From Hormiphora californensis (lineage: Eukaryota; Ctenophora; Tentaculata; Cydippida; Pleurobrachiidae), in the NCBI GenBank assembly GCA_020137815.1, contig CM035359.1, forward strand, positions 6,728,468-6,792,467: a DNA stretch of 64,000 nt, read 5' to 3'. Below, piece after piece: positions 61,996-64,000 of this stretch (position 1 is the stretch's first letter; the number at the start of each line of letters is the position of its first letter). The notes under the pieces were generated by a model. That model was not told the DNA's origin. It saw nothing but the letters and a program-made list of their open reading frames with translations, and ran no database searches. The translations under genes were made by a program, and so were the position numbers.

Positions 61996-63240
61996 ATGAC
62001 AGGTGATGAATCCATATCAAGTGTTCTATGGCATGCGACTCTTCCGAAATGGGGCCAGCTTGCAATAAATTTAAACCAACACTTGCAAACAGATATTATA
62101 TATTTTGATTTTCAAAAGGCTTTTGACAGCGTATCACACGATGTCATACTTGAAAAACTTAAAGTCCAGTATAACATAAACGGTAAAATGTTGCAATTTC
62201 TTAAAGCGTACTTATCTGGACGTCGACAGAGAGTAGCATTAGATGGTGAATTCTCGGAATGGTCTAATGTTAAGAGTGGAGTCCCTCAAGGATCCATCCT
62301 CGGTCCATTCCTTTTTGTTCTATTTATAAATGATATAGTTGAGGCCATTGGGGATGAAGGAGAAACCAATATAAAGCTATATGCAGATGATCTAAAAATC
62401 TGGAGGACGATTAAGAATGAAAATGATAGTCTCCAGCCTGATATTGATAGATTGATTGAGTGGAGTGTGAAAAATAAAATGAAGTTCCACCCTAATAAAT
62501 GTAAACTTCTTAGATGTACCTTGAAGCATAAGCCTGTTAACCTAAAATATTACTTAGGAAGTAGTGAGATTCAACAATGTACAAATGAAACTGACCTGGG
62601 GGTGATCACCAATAGAAAATTATCGCCTCTAGAACACCAAAACATGATAATTTCTAAAACGTCTCAGAGGTTAGGCCTAGTCAAGAGAACTAGTGCTCTG
62701 GTTGATTCCCCTCTAAAGAGGAGAACACTTTATGTCAGTCTTGTTAGTTCGTTGTTTGAACACTGCAGCCAGATATGGCGACCAGTTTCAGCCTCTAGTA
62801 TTGAAAAGTTCGAAAAGCTCCAAAAACGTGCATTAAAATGGATAAATAATGAAATGGAGCTCAGCTATGATTGGAAAACGTATGTCAGTAAACTTAAACA
62901 AAGAAAGATTCTTCCTATTACCGAAAGGTTCCTTTATAATGACTTAAAACTGTTTCATAAGATATTCTACGGATCTTCATCCCTAAAACTTCCAATGTTC
63001 CTTCACAAATACATCCCTGACAGACACGACAGGCGTACAACTAGACAACAGACAAACCGGGACCAAACAGACATCATTTGCACACATAACCCTAATATTG
63101 ACGCTTTTAAACATAGTTATTTTTACCGTATCCATGTGGAATGGAATAACCTTCCGCATGACCTACGAGGCCTAGATTCTCATGATGCCTTTGTGGCCAA
63201 GCTCAAAGATTATCTCTGGAATAACATTCCAAATTCGTAA
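61996..63240 (+). CDS. LINE reverse transcriptase fragment (414 aa)
   Basis: The frame begins just before block A, so the fingers region and any endonuclease are missing. Visible motifs: YFDFQKAFDSVSHD near residue 36 (catalytic Asp), GVPQGSILGPFLF near 94 (block B), KLYADDLKIW near 127 (catalytic YADD), then thumb and C-terminal region to NNIPNS and TAA. It differs clearly in sequence from the LINE at 37795-40068 (YADD rather than FADD), so it belongs to another family. The region just upstream (MTGDESISSVLWHA) does not look like RT; the 5' truncation point lies near 62020. Confidence 0.85.
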   Translation: MTGDESISSVLWHATLPKWGQLAINLNQHLQTDIIYFDFQKAFDSVSHDVILEKLKVQYNINGKMLQFLKAYLSGRRQRVALDGEFSEWSNVKSGVPQGSILGPFLFVLFINDIVEAIGDEGETNIKLYADDLKIWRTIKNENDSLQPDIDRLIEWSVKNKMKFHPNKCKLLRCTLKHKPVNLKYYLGSSEIQQCTNETDLGVITNRKLSPLEHQNMIISKTSQRLGLVKRTSALVDSPLKRRTLYVSLVSSLFEHCSQIWRPVSASSIEKFEKLQKRALKWINNEMELSYDWKTYVSKLKQRKILPITERFLYNDLKLFHKIFYGSSSLKLPMFLHKYIPDRHDRRTTRQQTNRDQTDIICTHNPNIDAFKHSYFYRIHVEWNNLPHDLRGLDSHDAFVAKLKDYLWNNIPNS

Positions 63241-63589
63241 ATTCGCGGCTGTGCTATTGACTTACTCACCTACTTTCTAAACTTTAGATCAATCTCTCCT
63301 ATCTCATGGACTTCAAATTATTTATTTCTTTGGTGTGGTGTTGAAGAGTTGAAACTATACAACAAGCAATCGCACAGTCGCGAATCTAATCACATAATTG
63401 ATTACAAGACATTTACAAACAAGAATTTTGGGGGGTTGGCTAGGGAGGGGGAAATAATCAATATATTATCTATTATAGTAGCCATATTAGATTTTGTTTA
63501 TTCTATTAAAAATATACTGTATTAGTCTGTTTGTCCGTAGTGTGTGAGAACTGTCTGTGTGTGAATTTTTAGAGTATTTTGAGGTGTAA
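63241..63589. other. LINE 3' flank
   Basis: Starts with CGCGGCTGTGC, which is matched in inverted form (GCACAGTCGCG) at about 63372-63382. Possibly the LINE 3' UTR. No GATT-type tail as in the first LINE, and no gene seen. Confidence 0.4.

Positions 63590-64000
<411 letters not shown>

Overview
This is a stretch of animal (metazoan) nuclear DNA, not bacterial. The coding sequence is split into many short exons with GT/AG borders and consistent intron phases. The gene families are animal ones: immunoglobulin (Ig) domain proteins, an opsin, a multi-pass transporter and a seven-transmembrane protein. The introns are loaded with DNA transposons, Helitrons, LINEs, a tRNA-derived SINE, satellites and (CT)n/(GA)n tracts. 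The phylum cannot be fixed from the window. A repeat-rich, early-branching marine invertebrate such as a cnidarian would fit. The lysine-bearing opsin argues against a typical sponge or a placozoan. All exon models are hand-built from splice signals, reading frame and phase, without transcript evidence.

Layout. (1) 107-28246, plus strand: the 3' part of a large gene for a modular protein (Ig, Ig, Cys-rich, Ig, Cys-rich), ending in one exon that codes for a Met/Gly-rich tandem repeat tail. Its introns carry most of the repeats, including a 5.6-kb satellite of 32-bp units (8980-14620). (2) 1784-4518, minus strand: an opsin gene lying wholly inside the first long intron of gene 1, on the opposite strand. 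(3) 29160-35276, minus strand: a ten-exon major facilitator superfamily transporter; its last intron holds a 2.5-kb nested foldback transposon. (4) 37795-40068, plus strand: a 5'-truncated LINE. (5) 41038-56663, minus strand: an Ig-superfamily receptor with signal peptide, eight Ig-like domains, one membrane helix and several phase-compatible alternative cytoplasmic tails. One intron holds two tandem arrays interrupted by a Helitron. (6) 58005-59432, minus strand: an unclassified seven-transmembrane protein. (7) 60053-61440: a 1.4-kb foldback flanked by TTAA. (8) 61996-63240, plus strand: a second truncated LINE. (9) 63590 to the end: the start of a transposon also present at 24520-25490.

How the parts relate. 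Nearly all Ig-type modules in genes 1 and 5 begin in phase 1, so they can be shuffled, skipped or swapped without breaking the frame. The membrane exon of gene 5 ends in phase 2, and two separate downstream exons, each with its own stop codon, both begin in phase 2. This predicts a receptor with one ectodomain and alternative signalling tails, one of which carries tyrosine motifs resembling ITIM sites. The opsin keeps the retinal-binding lysine but lacks both cysteines of the usual extracellular disulfide. Several transposons can be defined to the base from target-site duplications or from the intact sister copy of the target.
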